DNA of 64,000 bases from Poseidonocella sp. HB161398 (GTDB lineage Bacteria > Pseudomonadota > Alphaproteobacteria > Rhodobacterales > Rhodobacteraceae). The DNA lies in the NCBI RefSeq assembly GCF_005870025.1, contig NZ_VATA01000015.1, positions 1 through 64,000 on the forward strand. Direction: 5' to 3'. Made by a program: the position numbers and the translations under genes. The notes beneath the pieces are model-generated. The model was given only the letters and a program-made list of their open reading frames with translations, was not told the DNA's origin and searched no databases. This document shows, one piece after another, positions 45,405 through 54,371 of this stretch. Each line of letters opens with the position of its first letter. Within the stretch, counting starts at the first letter, position 1.

Positions 45405-45429
45405 CCTGGCTTATGGGTTATTAGCCAGG
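45405..45429. promoter_or_regulatory. Inverted repeat CCTGGCT-N11-AGCCAGG in a divergent LysR promoter
   Basis: Seven-base arms surround TATGGGTTATT, giving T-N11-A from 45411 to 45423, the general form of LysR operators. It lies 16 bases upstream of the LysR start and 65 bases before the flavin oxidase start, the typical place for autoregulation plus activation of the divergent gene. Confidence 0.55.
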
Positions 45430-45493
45430 TCGTCTTGGACAAGGCAAGACGCCGGATGGAAGCTCGCGCCGATATGCAACCGGAGACTGACCG

Positions 45494-46792
45494 ATGACCG
45501 CCCCAGCGCCCAAATCCGATCCCTACTGGTGGGAGGCCGCGCGGCCCGCGCCCCAGGCCGAGGCGCCGCTGCCGGAGCGCGCGGATGTGGTCATCGTCGG
45601 CGCGGGCTATGCCGGTCTGGGCGCCGCGATCCCGCTGGCGCGCGCGGGCCGGTCGGTCGTGGTGCTCGAGGCGCAGGATCCGGGCTATGGCGCCTCCTCG
45701 CGCAATGGCGGCATCACCAGCGGCAACCTGCGCCCCTCGCTGTCGGATCTGGCCGCCCGCTTCGGCGAGGCCGGCGGGGCCGCGATCGAGATGGAGAGCA
45801 AGGCCGCGCGCGAGGATCTGTGGCGCTTCATCGAGGAAGAGCAGATCGACTGCGACTTCCAGCTGACGGGCCGCTTCTCGGGCGCGCTGACGCCCGCGGA
45901 ATACGAGACCAAGGCGCGCGCGGCCGAGGCGCTGGCCAAGCGGCTGGGGATCGAGAGCTATGCCGTCCCGAAGGAACAGGTGCGCGGGCATATCGACACC
46001 GATTTCTACTGCGGCGGCGAGGTGCGGATGGATATCGGCGGGCTGCATCCGGCGAAATTCGTCGCGGGCATGCTGCGCGTGGCGCGGGCGGCGGGGGCCG
46101 AGATCCACGGCCGCACGCCGGTCACGGCGATGACCCCGCAGGAGGGCGGCCATCTGGTCGAGACCGCCCGCGGCTCGATCCGCGCCCGCGAGGTGATCGT
46201 CTGCACCAACGGCTATACCGACAAGGGCGATCCCTGGCTGCGCCAGCGCCTGGTCTCGGTGCGCTCGCGGATCATTGCCACCGAGCCGCTGGCGCCCGAG
46301 GTGATGGCCCGGCTCTTCCCGACGCGGATGATGATGTCGGACGGGCGCAAGCTCAGCTACTACTACCGCCCCTCCCCCGATTTCACCCGCGTGCTCTTCG
46401 GCGGGCGGGACTCGACGCTGGCGGGCGAGCCCTCGGGTCCGACCCGGCATCTGGCGCGGCAGCTCGCGATGATCTTCCCCGAGCTCGAGGGCGTCGGCCT
46501 GACTCATAGCTGGCAGGGCCATGTGGCGATGAACCGGGACATGCTGCCCCGCGTCTTCGACCATCAGGGCCGCCACTACGCCACCGGCTTCTGCGGCTCG
46601 GGCGTGGTCTGGGCCCGCTGGGCGGGGCAGAAGGCGGCGCTGGCGCTCCTGGGCGAGACGGCAGGCGAGACCGCCTTCCGCTTCCGCGCGCCGAAGCTGG
46701 TGCCGGTGATCGGCGGAAAGGCCTGGTTCATGCCCGGCGTCTTCGCATGGTACGGCGCGCAAGACCGCAAGCTGCTGAAAGGAAGGGCATGA
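45494..46792 (+). CDS. FAD-dependent amino acid/amine oxidase (DAO family, PuuB-like)
   Basis: The 432-residue flavoprotein has a short N-terminal SDPYWWEAA motif as in gamma-glutamylputrescine oxidase-like proteins, then the FAD dinucleotide fold [20 protein letters not shown] (residues 31-50) with [19 protein letters not shown]. Members oxidise amines, sarcosine or D-amino acids with H2O2 release. A C-terminal [18 protein letters not shown] closes the FAD site. Its end overlaps the aldo-keto reductase by 4 bases. It could oxidise an amino acid freed by the hydantoinase enzymes. Confidence 0.87.
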   Translation: MTAPAPKSDPYWWEAARPAPQAEAPLPERADVVIVGAGYAGLGAAIPLARAGRSVVVLEAQDPGYGASSRNGGITSGNLRPSLSDLAARFGEAGGAAIEMESKAAREDLWRFIEEEQIDCDFQLTGRFSGALTPAEYETKARAAEALAKRLGIESYAVPKEQVRGHIDTDFYCGGEVRMDIGGLHPAKFVAGMLRVARAAGAEIHGRTPVTAMTPQEGGHLVETARGSIRAREVIVCTNGYTDKGDPWLRQRLVSVRSRIIATEPLAPEVMARLFPTRMMMSDGRKLSYYYRPSPDFTRVLFGGRDSTLAGEPSGPTRHLARQLAMIFPELEGVGLTHSWQGHVAMNRDMLPRVFDHQGRHYATGFCGSGVVWARWAGQKAALALLGETAGETAFRFRAPKLVPVIGGKAWFMPGVFAWYGAQDRKLLKGRA

Positions 46793-47616
46793 CCGGCATT
46801 CCCCTGATCCGCGCGCATGGCGCGGACATCCCGCAGATCGGGCTGGGCACCTGGCAGCTCCAGGGCGCGGTGATGGAGGGCGCGGTGGCCGCCGCGCTCG
46901 AGGCGGGCTGCCGCCATTTCGACACCGCGCCGCGCTACGAGAACGAGGCCGATCTGGGCATCGCGCTGCGCAAGGCCGGGGCGGTGCGCGGCGAGATCTT
47001 CCTGACCACCAAGGTCTGGTGGACCGACCTGGCGCCCGCGGATCTGATCCGCTCGGCCGAGCGCAGCGTCGAGACGCTGGGCATGGGCCCGGTCGACCTG
47101 CTGCTGGTGCACTGGCCGAACCCGGCGGTCCCGCTCGAGGGCACGATGGAGGCGCTGGCGAAGGCGCAGGAGATGGGGCTGACGAGGCATGTCGGCGTGT
47201 CGAATTTCGGCGCGGAGCGGCTTCGCAAGGCGGCGGCCGCCTGCCCGGTGCCCCTCGCCGTGAACCAGTGCGAATACCACCCGCAGCTCGACCAGTCCGC
47301 GCTGATCGCCGCCTGCCGCGAGCTGGGCATCGCCTTCGAGGCCTATGCGCCCTTGGGCAGCGGCAATCTGCTGGCCGATCCGGTGCTGGCGGAGATCGCG
47401 GAGCGGATGGGCCGCAGCCCGGCGCAGGTGCTCTTGCGCTGGCATCTGCAGCAGGGCGTCATCGCCATTCCGCGCTCCTCGAATCCGGGCCGGGTGGCGC
47501 AGAACTTCGCGGTCGGCGATTTCGAGCTGCCGGAGGCGGACATGGCGGCGCTCCATGCGCTCGCCACGCCGGAGGGCCGCCATTTCAACCCGGACTGGGT
47601 CGAGAACTGGGATTGA
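46789..47616 (+). CDS. Aldo/keto reductase
   Basis: The 275-residue NADPH-dependent TIM-barrel enzyme has the catalytic tetrad visible: Asp in [11 protein letters not shown], Tyr in the same stretch, Lys in LTTKVWW and His in [17 protein letters not shown] binds the NADPH phosphate. Coupled by ATGA to the flavin oxidase, it may reduce the aldehyde or keto acid that the oxidase forms. Confidence 0.9.
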   Translation: MTGIPLIRAHGADIPQIGLGTWQLQGAVMEGAVAAALEAGCRHFDTAPRYENEADLGIALRKAGAVRGEIFLTTKVWWTDLAPADLIRSAERSVETLGMGPVDLLLVHWPNPAVPLEGTMEALAKAQEMGLTRHVGVSNFGAERLRKAAAACPVPLAVNQCEYHPQLDQSALIAACRELGIAFEAYAPLGSGNLLADPVLAEIAERMGRSPAQVLLRWHLQQGVIAIPRSSNPGRVAQNFAVGDFELPEADMAALHALATPEGRHFNPDWVENWD

Positions 47617-47622
47617 TGTCGC

Positions 47623-47645
47623 GGGGCGCGCAGGCTGCGCGCCCC
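47623..47645. terminator. Bidirectional terminator hairpin
   Basis: Perfect 10-bp arms GGGGCGCGCA and TGCGCGCCCC flank the loop GGC. It fills the 37-base gap between the rightward aldo-keto reductase and the leftward ABC ATPase gene. Confidence 0.75.
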
Positions 47646-47653
47646 GGATCGGA

Positions 47654-48388
47654 TCAGGCCGCGCGGTTCACGCCGAGGAAGCTCTGCAGCTCCGGCGTCT
47701 GCGGATTGGCGAAGACCTCCTCGGGGCGGCCGATCTCGTGGACGCGGCCCTGGTGCATGAAGACCACGCGCGAGCAGACATCGCGGGCGAAGGCCATCTC
47801 GTGCGTCACCATCAACAGCGTCATTCCCTCGGCCGCGAGCCCGCGGACCACCTGCAGCACCTCGCCGACGAGCTCCGGGTCGAGCGCCGAGGTGATCTCG
47901 TCGCACAGCAGCGCCATCGGCTCCATGGCGAGCGCCCGCGCGATCGCGACGCGCTGCTGCTGGCCGCCCGAGAGCTGGTCGGGGAAGCTGTCGAACTTCT
48001 CGGCCAGGCCGACGCGATCCATCATCTTGCGCGCCATCGCCTCCGCCTCGGCCTTGCCGGTCTTCTTGACGACCTGCTGGGCCAGCATGACATTCTGCCC
48101 GGCGGTCTTGTGCGGGAAGAGGTTGAACTGCTGGAAGATCATCCCGACCTTCAGCCGGAGCGCGCGCAGATGCGCCTCGTCCTCGGCCAGCTTCGCGCCA
48201 TCGACGGTGATCGTGCCGGCATTGATGGTCTCCAGCCCGTTGATGCAGCGCAGGAGCGTCGACTTGCCCGAGCCCGACTTGCCGATGATGGCGATCACCT
48301 CGCCCTTCTCGACCTCGAGGTTGATGCCCTTCAGCACCTCGACCTCGCCGTAGCTCTTGCGCAGTTCCTCAATGGCGATGAGCGACAT
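47654..48388 (-). CDS. Polar amino acid ABC transporter ATPase (GlnQ/HisP type)
   Basis: The 244-residue ATPase has Walker [12 protein letters not shown] near residue 35, signature [12 protein letters not shown] near 137 and Walker [15 protein letters not shown] near 156, with Ile replacing the usual Pro of DEPTSALD. GAAAGGA precedes its ATG. It overlaps the second permease by 20 bases and ends the operon. Confidence 0.92.
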   Translation of the reverse strand: MSLIAIEELRKSYGEVEVLKGINLEVEKGEVIAIIGKSGSGKSTLLRCINGLETINAGTITVDGAKLAEDEAHLRALRLKVGMIFQQFNLFPHKTAGQNVMLAQQVVKKTGKAEAEAMARKMMDRVGLAEKFDSFPDQLSGGQQQRVAIARALAMEPMALLCDEITSALDPELVGEVLQVVRGLAAEGMTLLMVTHEMAFARDVCSRVVFMHQGRVHEIGRPEEVFANPQTPELQSFLGVNRAA

Positions 48389-49025
48389 TCATTTTCCTTT
48401 CGAGAAGACGGGCGACCTGCGAGAGCGGGAAGCAGAGGGCGAAGTAGATCAGGGCGACGAGCCCGTAGACGGTGAAGGGCTGGAAGGTGGCGTTGGTCAG
48501 CACGGTCCCGGCCTTCGACAATTCGGTGAAGCCGATGATCGAGGTCAGCGCCGTGCCCTTCACCACCTGGACCGAGAAGCCGACGGTCGGCGGGATCGCG
48601 ACTTTCAGCGCCTGCGGCAGGATGATGTGGCGCATCTGCTCCACATAGGACATGCCGAGCGAGGCGGAAGCCTCCCACTGGCCCTTCGGGATCGCCTCGA
48701 CGCAGCCGCGCCAGATCTCCACCAGGAAGGCCGCCGTCCAGAGGACCAGCGCCAGCCCCGCGGCCAGCCAGGGCGGCACGTCGATGCCGAAGAGGCCGAG
48801 GCCGAAGAAGGCCAGGAAGAGCTGCATCAGCAGCGGCGTGCCCTGGAAGAGCTCGGTATAGATTTTCACGACCGGCGGCAGCACGCGCGACTTGCCGATC
48901 CGCATGAAGAGCAGGAGCAGCCCCAGCAGCCCGCCGCCGATGAAGGAGACCAGGGACAGGATCACCGTCCATTCGGTCGCGATCAGCAGGTTGCGCAGGA
49001 TGTCCATGAAGGTGAATTGCGTCAT
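48369..49025 (-). CDS. Polar amino acid ABC transporter permease 2 (HisM/GlnP type)
   Basis: The 218-residue inner-membrane protein has TELFQGTPLLMQLFLAFFGL near residue 62 and the EAA loop EASASLGMSYVEQMRHIILP near 125, both hallmarks of the polar amino acid family. It is coupled by a 4-base overlap to permease 1. Confidence 0.9.
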   Translation of the reverse strand: MTQFTFMDILRNLLIATEWTVILSLVSFIGGGLLGLLLLFMRIGKSRVLPPVVKIYTELFQGTPLLMQLFLAFFGLGLFGIDVPPWLAAGLALVLWTAAFLVEIWRGCVEAIPKGQWEASASLGMSYVEQMRHIILPQALKVAIPPTVGFSVQVVKGTALTSIIGFTELSKAGTVLTNATFQPFTVYGLVALIYFALCFPLSQVARLLERKMNVAHRH

Positions 49026-49696
49026 CGCGCGGCCCTCTTGTGCGGGAAGAGCACATGGCCGAGCCGCAGGAGCGCGAAGCGCAGCAGCATGGCCAGGCCC
49101 AGGTAGATCGCCGTCGAGATGAAATAGGCCTCGAAGGCGCGGAAGGTGCGCGACTGCACGAAATTCGCCGCGTAGGTCAGGTCCTCCACCGCGATCTGGC
49201 TGACCACGGCCGAGCCGAGCATGACGATGACCACCTGGGAGGCCAGCGCCGGCCAGATCTTCTGCAGCGCCGGGATCAGCACGACATGGCGGAAGGTCTG
49301 GATCGGCGACATGGCAAGCGAGGCGCCGGCCTCGAACTGGCCCTTGGGCGTGGCCTCGATGCCCGCGCGGATGATCTCGGCGCTATAGGCCCCGAGGTTG
49401 ATGACCATGGCCAGCGTGGCCGCCTCGACCTCGGTCAGGCGGAAGCCCGCGGCGGGCAGGCCGAAGAAGATGAAGAAGAGCTGGATCATGAACGGCGTGT
49501 TGCGGATCAGCTCCACATAGGTCACGACGGCGGGCTTCAGCCAGGCCGGCCCCAGCGCGCGCGACCAGGCGCAGAACGTGCCGAGCGAGATGCCCACGAC
49601 CCCGCCGACGACGATCAGCCGGATCGTCATCGCGATCCCGTCGACGAAGACGGGCCAGTAGGTCGCCAGCCACGCAAAATCGAACTGGTAATTCAA
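49022..49696 (-). CDS. Polar amino acid ABC transporter permease 1, TTG start
   Basis: The 224-residue inner-membrane protein reads (M)NYQFDFAWLATYWPVFVD at the N-terminus when the TTG at 49694-49696 is used. AAGGGGA lies about 5 bases upstream of it. No ATG fits. Family landmarks are VELIRNTPFMIQLFFIFFGL and EAGASLAMSPIQTFRHVVLI. Upstream in-frame residues belong to the intergenic stem-loop region. Confidence 0.87.
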   Translation of the reverse strand: MNYQFDFAWLATYWPVFVDGIAMTIRLIVVGGVVGISLGTFCAWSRALGPAWLKPAVVTYVELIRNTPFMIQLFFIFFGLPAAGFRLTEVEAATLAMVINLGAYSAEIIRAGIEATPKGQFEAGASLAMSPIQTFRHVVLIPALQKIWPALASQVVIVMLGSAVVSQIAVEDLTYAANFVQSRTFRAFEAYFISTAIYLGLAMLLRFALLRLGHVLFPHKRAAR

Positions 49697-49718
49697 GGAA
49701 GTCCCCTTTCTGGAGGAA

Positions 49719-49749
49719 GCTCCGCCCTCCCGGAGGGGAAGGACGGAGC
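49719..49749 (-). other. Stem-loop after the amino-acid-binding protein gene
   Basis: Outer arms GCTCCG (49719-49724) and CGGAGC (49744-49749) enclose CCCTC-CCG-GAGGG, with an internal loop on one side. It lies in the 82-base gap between binding protein and permease 1. Confidence 0.5.
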
Positions 49750-49778
49750 AGACAGAGGCTTGACTGAAATGCCGGGGA

Positions 49779-50567
49779 TCAGAGCCCTTCGGGCAGGCCC
49801 ATGCCGAGCCATTCCTGCGAGATCGCGTCGAGATCGCCGTCGGCCTTGGCATCCGCGATGATCTCGTTCACCGCCGCCATCAGCGCCGGCTCGTTCTCGT
49901 TCATGCCGATATAGCAGGGCGAGTTCTTGATCAGGAACTTCATCGCCGGCTTCTTCGGCGGGTTCTGCGCGATGATCGCGGCGGCGACGACGTTGCCGGT
50001 GGCGATGGCGTCGACCTGGCCGGAGAGGAAGGCCGAGATCGTGCCGTTATTGTCCTCGTAGCGCTTCAGCGTGGCGCCGTCGGGGGCGATCTTGGTCAGT
50101 TCCAGATCCTCGATCGAGCCGCGGGTGACGCCGACGATCTTGCCGTCCAGGTCGGCGGCATCGGCGATCGCCACGTCCTCGGGGCCGAAGACGCCGTTGT
50201 AGAAGGGCGCATAGGGTTCCGAGAAGTCGATGACCGCGTCGCGCTCGGGGTTCTTGCCCATCGAGGAGATCACCAGGTCGACCTTGCCGGTCTGCAGGAA
50301 GGGGATGCGGTTGGCGGAGGTGACGGGCACCAGCGCGAGGTCGACATTCATCTTGGCGGCGATCAGCCGGGCCATGTCGATGTCGTAGCCCTGGGGCTTC
50401 ATGTCAGTGCCGACCGAGCCGAAGGGCGGGAAGTCCTGCGGCACCGCCACGCGGAGGATGCCGGCCGACTTGATGTCCTCCAGCGCATCGGCCAGCACCG
50501 CCGGGGCGGAGGAAAGGACAGCGGCCGTGGCCAGCGCCGCGGCGAGGAAGCTGCGTTTGGTAATCAT
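49779..50567 (-). CDS. Polar amino acid ABC transporter binding protein (GlnH/HisJ type)
   Basis: The 262-residue periplasmic protein has a signal peptide of about 26 residues (AVLSSAPAVLA before DALEDIKSAG). The SBP_bac_3 fold follows with ILRVAVPQDFPPFG, YDIDMARLIAAKMNVDLALV and VTSANRIPFLQTGKVDLVIS. It is the first structural gene of the amino acid importer, 44 bases after the GntR gene. An amino acid or small amine is the probable ligand. Confidence 0.92.
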   Translation of the reverse strand: MITKRSFLAAALATAAVLSSAPAVLADALEDIKSAGILRVAVPQDFPPFGSVGTDMKPQGYDIDMARLIAAKMNVDLALVPVTSANRIPFLQTGKVDLVISSMGKNPERDAVIDFSEPYAPFYNGVFGPEDVAIADAADLDGKIVGVTRGSIEDLELTKIAPDGATLKRYEDNNGTISAFLSGQVDAIATGNVVAAAIIAQNPPKKPAMKFLIKNSPCYIGMNENEPALMAAVNEIIADAKADGDLDAISQEWLGMGLPEGL

Positions 50568-50611
50568 CTGGATGTCCCTGAACTTGTGATCGCATTGCCT
50601 CCGGCGCATCG

Positions 50612-51319
50612 TCATGTTGCCCTTCCGTCCTGCACCGGATCGAGACGGAGGGTGTTTCGCAGATCCACGAGCGGATCGGCGGGCTCCTGCATCAGCAGCC
50701 CGGATTCGACGTCCTCGAGATGCGACAGCGACAGCTCGGCCGCGGCATCCATGTCGCCGCGCGAGATCGCGTCGGCGATGTCGCAATGGTCGCGATGCGA
50801 GGCCAGCGCGCCCGCGCTCGACTGGTAGCGCAGCGAGATCAGGATCGTGCGCGCGGTGAGGTTGCGCATGACCTCTTCCAGCGGCTCGTTGCCCGAAAGC
50901 GCGATGATGCGGGTGTGGAAATCGCCCATCAGGAAGGTCAGCTGCGCCTTGTCGCCCTGCTCTATGGCGGCGCGCTCCTCGGCGATATGCGCCTTCAGCC
51001 GGGCGATCTGGTCGTCATTGAAGGGCGCGGCGGTCTTGAAGAACCCGTATTCGACGGCCCGGCGCGCGGCGAAGACGGCCGCCGCCTCCTCGGGGGACGG
51101 ACGGTTGACGAACCAGCCGCGGCGCGGGCGCACCGAGATGATGTGGCGCGCCTCGAGCCGGGCCAGCGCCTCGCGCACCAGCGTGCGGGAGACCTCGAAC
51201 GCCTCGGCGAGCTGGTTCTCCGACAGGCGGCTGCCGGGATGCAGGCGTCCCTCCACGATTGCCGAAAGCAGGGTCGTCTCGATTCCCCTCTGCATCGTCT
51301 CCGCGGCTCCCTTGCTCAT
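50612..51319 (-). CDS. GntR-family regulator, FCD subfamily
   Basis: The protein is 235 residues. The N-terminal GntR HTH includes GSRLSENQLAEAFEVSRTLV then REALARLEA, and the C-terminal FCD helical domain has candidate metal ligands MGDFHTRI, HRDHCDI and LSHLEDVE. ATG 51319 (MSKGAAETMQRGIETTLLSA) gives the normal spacing to the HTH. It leads the amino acid importer operon, and three TTG/CAA dyads lie just upstream of its start, pointing to autoregulation. Confidence 0.9.
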   Translation of the reverse strand: MSKGAAETMQRGIETTLLSAIVEGRLHPGSRLSENQLAEAFEVSRTLVREALARLEARHIISVRPRRGWFVNRPSPEEAAAVFAARRAVEYGFFKTAAPFNDDQIARLKAHIAEERAAIEQGDKAQLTFLMGDFHTRIIALSGNEPLEEVMRNLTARTILISLRYQSSAGALASHRDHCDIADAISRGDMDAAAELSLSHLEDVESGLLMQEPADPLVDLRNTLRLDPVQDGRAT

Positions 51320-51324
51320 CAGGC

Positions 51325-51360
51325 TTGCGTACCAATCTTGTATGCAAGGCTTGCGTGCAA
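51325..51360. promoter_or_regulatory. Cluster of three TTG-CAA dyads, likely operator of the FCD regulator
   Basis: The sites are TTGCGTACCAA (51325-51335), TTGTATGCAA (51338-51347) and TTGCGTGCAA (51351-51360), spaced about one helical turn apart on the leader of the GntR/FCD gene. TTGTATGCAA differs by one base from the matR palindrome at 57358. Confidence 0.55.
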
Positions 51361-51598
51361 AGGGCCGCGTCTGGCCAGCAACTTCGCGAAGGGGCGGTCG
51401 AAAAATGCCGCTTGCCGAATGTGACGCCGGATTTCCGGCACTTGCGCATAGATTGCAGGCGTTGTGGAAACTTTGTTGCGCGAATCGCGGCAAAAGTCGC
51501 ATTTCGCAACGCAAAGAGCCCGGTCCGGCTGACCTGGGGAAGCGCGGGCTTCCGGACAGCCGGGCCGGGCCCGGGATGCAGCCGCGGAGGGCGGCGGA

Positions 51599-53116
51599 TC
51601 AGGCGGGGGCGAAGCTTTCGCGATAGGCGTCGCGCAGCAGGTTCTTCTGCACCTTGCCCATCGTGTTGCGCGGCAGCTCCTCCAGGATCACGTAGCGGCG
51701 CGGGTGCTTGAAGCGGGCGAGCTTCTCGGCGACATCCGCCTCGATCCGGGCGATGTCGGGCTCCGCCCCGGGCTGCGCCACCAGCACCGCCAGCACGGTC
51801 TCGCCGAAATCGGGATGCGGCACGCCGATCACCGCGCTTTCCAGAACCCCCGGCTCGTCGTCGAGCACCAGCTCGATCTCCTTGGGATAGATGTTGTAGC
51901 CGCCCGAGATGATCAGGTCCTTGCCGCGCCCGACGATGGTCACGTAGCCGTCGGCATCGACCATGCCGAGATCGCCGGTGATGAAGAACCCGTCCTCGCG
52001 CAGCTCGGCCGCCGTCTTCTCGGGCATCTGCCAGTAGCCCTTGAAGACATTTGGTCCGCGCACCTCGATCATGCCGACCTCGCCCTGGGGCAGGGCCGCG
52101 CCGGTCTCGGGATCGGTGACTTTCAGCTCCACCCCCGGCAGCGGGAAGCCCACCGTGCCCGCGCGGCGCTCGCCGTCATAGGGGTTCGAGGTGTTCATGT
52201 TGGTCTCGGTCATGCCGTAGCGCTCGAGGATGCGGTGGCCGGTGCGCGCCTCGAAGTCGCGATGGGTCTCGGCCAGCAGCGGCGCGGAGCCCGAGATGAA
52301 GAGCCGCATGCCCTTGGCCAGCTCGCCGGTGAAGCGCGCATCGCCCAGAAGCCGCGTGTAGAAGGTCGGCACGCCCATCATCGCGGTCGCCCGCGGCAGC
52401 GCCGCCAGCACCTGGTCGAGATCGAATTTCGGCAGGAAGATCATCGCCCCGCCCGAGGCCAGCATCACGTTCGTCGCCACGAACAGCCCGTGGGTGTGGA
52501 AGATCGGCAGCGCGTGGATGAGCACGTCCCCGTCCGTGAAGCGCCAGTGCTCCACCAGCGTCAGCGCGTTCGACAGGAGGTTGTCCTGGGTCAGCATCGC
52601 GCCTTTCGAGCGGCCCGTCGTGCCCGAGGTGTAGAGGAAGGCGGCCAGGTCGCCGCCGGTGCGTTCCACGGTCTCGAAATCGGCGGGCATGGCGCGGGCG
52701 ATCTCGGCAAGCGTGCCCGACCCGTCGGCATCGAGCGTCTCCAGCCGCGCGCCGCAGCGCGCCGCCATGGCCGAGAGCGCCTCTTCCTTCGTGCCGTCGC
52801 AGACCAGCAGCTTGGCCCCGGAATTCGTCACGAAATAGTCGAGCTCGTCGGCGGTATAGGCGGTGTTCAGCGGCAGGAAGATCACCCCGGCCTGCACCGC
52901 GGCGGCATAGAGCGACAGCGCCTCGGGCGATTTCTCCACCTGCACGGCCACCCGGTCGCCCGGGACAAGCCCGCAGGCGGTCAGCGCATGGGCCATCCGC
53001 GCGGCGCGGCGCAGGAAGTCGGAATGGCTCAGCGTGCTGCCATCGGCGAGATGGAGGAAGGGACGGCTGCTGCCCTCATGGGCGCCGAAGAGCGTGTCGT
53101 AAAGCGGATTAGCCAT
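51599..53116 (-). CDS. matB: Malonyl-CoA synthetase (malonate-CoA ligase)
   Basis: The 505-residue ANL-superfamily ligase activates malonate with ATP and CoA in the cytoplasm. It has the P-loop YTSGTTGRSKGAML near residue 164, ERYGMTETNMNTSNPYDGER near 300 (typical of MatB), the hinge ITGDLGMVDADGY near 378 and the C-terminal catalytic Lys in NTMGKVQKNLLRD. It overlaps matA by 8 bases and is last in the TRAP-matA-matB operon. Confidence 0.92.
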   Translation of the reverse strand: MANPLYDTLFGAHEGSSRPFLHLADGSTLSHSDFLRRAARMAHALTACGLVPGDRVAVQVEKSPEALSLYAAAVQAGVIFLPLNTAYTADELDYFVTNSGAKLLVCDGTKEEALSAMAARCGARLETLDADGSGTLAEIARAMPADFETVERTGGDLAAFLYTSGTTGRSKGAMLTQDNLLSNALTLVEHWRFTDGDVLIHALPIFHTHGLFVATNVMLASGGAMIFLPKFDLDQVLAALPRATAMMGVPTFYTRLLGDARFTGELAKGMRLFISGSAPLLAETHRDFEARTGHRILERYGMTETNMNTSNPYDGERRAGTVGFPLPGVELKVTDPETGAALPQGEVGMIEVRGPNVFKGYWQMPEKTAAELREDGFFITGDLGMVDADGYVTIVGRGKDLIISGGYNIYPKEIELVLDDEPGVLESAVIGVPHPDFGETVLAVLVAQPGAEPDIARIEADVAEKLARFKHPRRYVILEELPRNTMGKVQKNLLRDAYRESFAPA

Positions 53117-54371
53117 CTGTCTTTCCCCTGGCTCTTGTGGTCTCGGTCTGGGCGGCGAGCGCCCGGACGGGCTGCGACGCGGCGATCTCGCCCCGCTGGG
53201 CATAGGCCTCGTGGTTCGGCGTCACCTTGGCAAGGTCGTAGAGGTAGTTCACCATCGCGCCTCCCGATTGCGCCAGCCCGTTGGGCGAGATGTCGGCGCC
53301 GCCATGCACGGCATGGACCTGCGCGCCGTTGCCCAGGTGGAAACGCGCGACCGGGTCCGCAGGTTTCCCGTCGGGGCGCCGCGCATGCAGAAGATAGCGC
53401 GCGGCCAGCGCCCGCATCCTGGGATGGTCCTCGGGATCGGCGGCCAGCCCCTCCGCCTCGATCCAGCGCATCAGCCCCGGGATCGGCGAGAGGGTGACGA
53501 AGGTCTTCAGCCCCGGCAGCTCGGCCGAGAGATCCGCGGCCACCTGCTTGATGAGGAAATTGCCGAAGCTGATCCCGGCCAGCCCCGCCTGGCAGTTCGA
53601 GATCGAGTAGAACACCGCCGTGTCGGCCTCGCCCGAGGGCATCTCGGCGCGGTCGTCGTCCAGCAGCCCCTGGATCGAGCCCGGGATGCCGCTGGTCAGC
53701 GCCACCTCGACGAAGATCAGCGGCTCTTCCGGCATGGCCGGGTGGAAGAAGCCGAAGCAGCGCCGGTCCGAGGGGGCAAGCCGAAGCCGCAGGTCGTCCC
53801 AGCTCTGGATCGCGTGGACCGCCTCGTAGGCGATGATCTTCTCCAGCACGCTCGCCGGGCTGTCCCAGGTCACCGGGCGCGAGACCAGGAAGCCGCGGTT
53901 GAACCAGGAGCGGAAGAGATGGCGGAAATCCTGGTCGAGCGGCGCCAGCTCGGGCGCCTCGCGCAGGAGCCGCAGCAGGTCGGCGCGCATGTCGACCAGC
54001 CGCCGCGTCGCCCCCGGCGCCTGGTTCAGCCGCCGGATCAGTTCCTGCCGGGGCGGCTCGGCGGCGGAGATGAAGGCGCGGTAGCTGTCGCCCGAGCGCG
54101 CCGCCGCATAGCCCTCGAGCGCGGCGCGCACCGCCTCGGGGTCGATGTCCATCTTCTCGCCCAGATGGCGGAAGAAGGCCGCCCGCTGCCGGGTGTCGAG
54201 GAACTCGTAGCGGTCGAGCATCTGCCGCGCCAGCGCCAGCCCCTCGGTCTCGGCGGAGGCGCCCATCAGCGCCGCCGCCAGCTCGGCCATGCCGCGCCCG
54301 TCCGGCTTGGCGGCGGGACCGCGGCCCCGGCGCTCGAAGACGGTGGAGAGGAGATCGGCGAGAAGCGTCAT
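53109..54371 (-). CDS. matA: Malonyl-CoA decarboxylase
   Basis: The 420-residue enzyme forms acetyl-CoA and CO2 from malonyl-CoA. The N-terminal helical domain precedes a GNAT-like catalytic domain with FVEVALTSGIPGSIQGLL, VFYSISNCQAGLAGISFGNF, TLSPIPGLMRW (catalytic Ser region) and FHLGNGAQVHAVHGGAD (catalytic His region). Those motifs match the MLYCD family. ATG 54371 overlaps the dctM stop (ATGA). Together with MatB it runs malonate to acetyl-CoA. Confidence 0.93.
   Translation of the reverse strand: MTLLADLLSTVFERRGRGPAAKPDGRGMAELAAALMGASAETEGLALARQMLDRYEFLDTRQRAAFFRHLGEKMDIDPEAVRAALEGYAAARSGDSYRAFISAAEPPRQELIRRLNQAPGATRRLVDMRADLLRLLREAPELAPLDQDFRHLFRSWFNRGFLVSRPVTWDSPASVLEKIIAYEAVHAIQSWDDLRLRLAPSDRRCFGFFHPAMPEEPLIFVEVALTSGIPGSIQGLLDDDRAEMPSGEADTAVFYSISNCQAGLAGISFGNFLIKQVAADLSAELPGLKTFVTLSPIPGLMRWIEAEGLAADPEDHPRMRALAARYLLHARRPDGKPADPVARFHLGNGAQVHAVHGGADISPNGLAQSGGAMVNYLYDLAKVTPNHEAYAQRGEIAASQPVRALAAQTETTRARGKTDG

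Noticed and set aside
51471-51516. Imperfect dyad CTTTG/CAAAG with GTTGCG/CGCAAC as terminator of the malonate operon
   Set aside because: The arms are 24 bases apart with poor pairing between them, and it lies over 80 bases past the matB stop. Not convincing.
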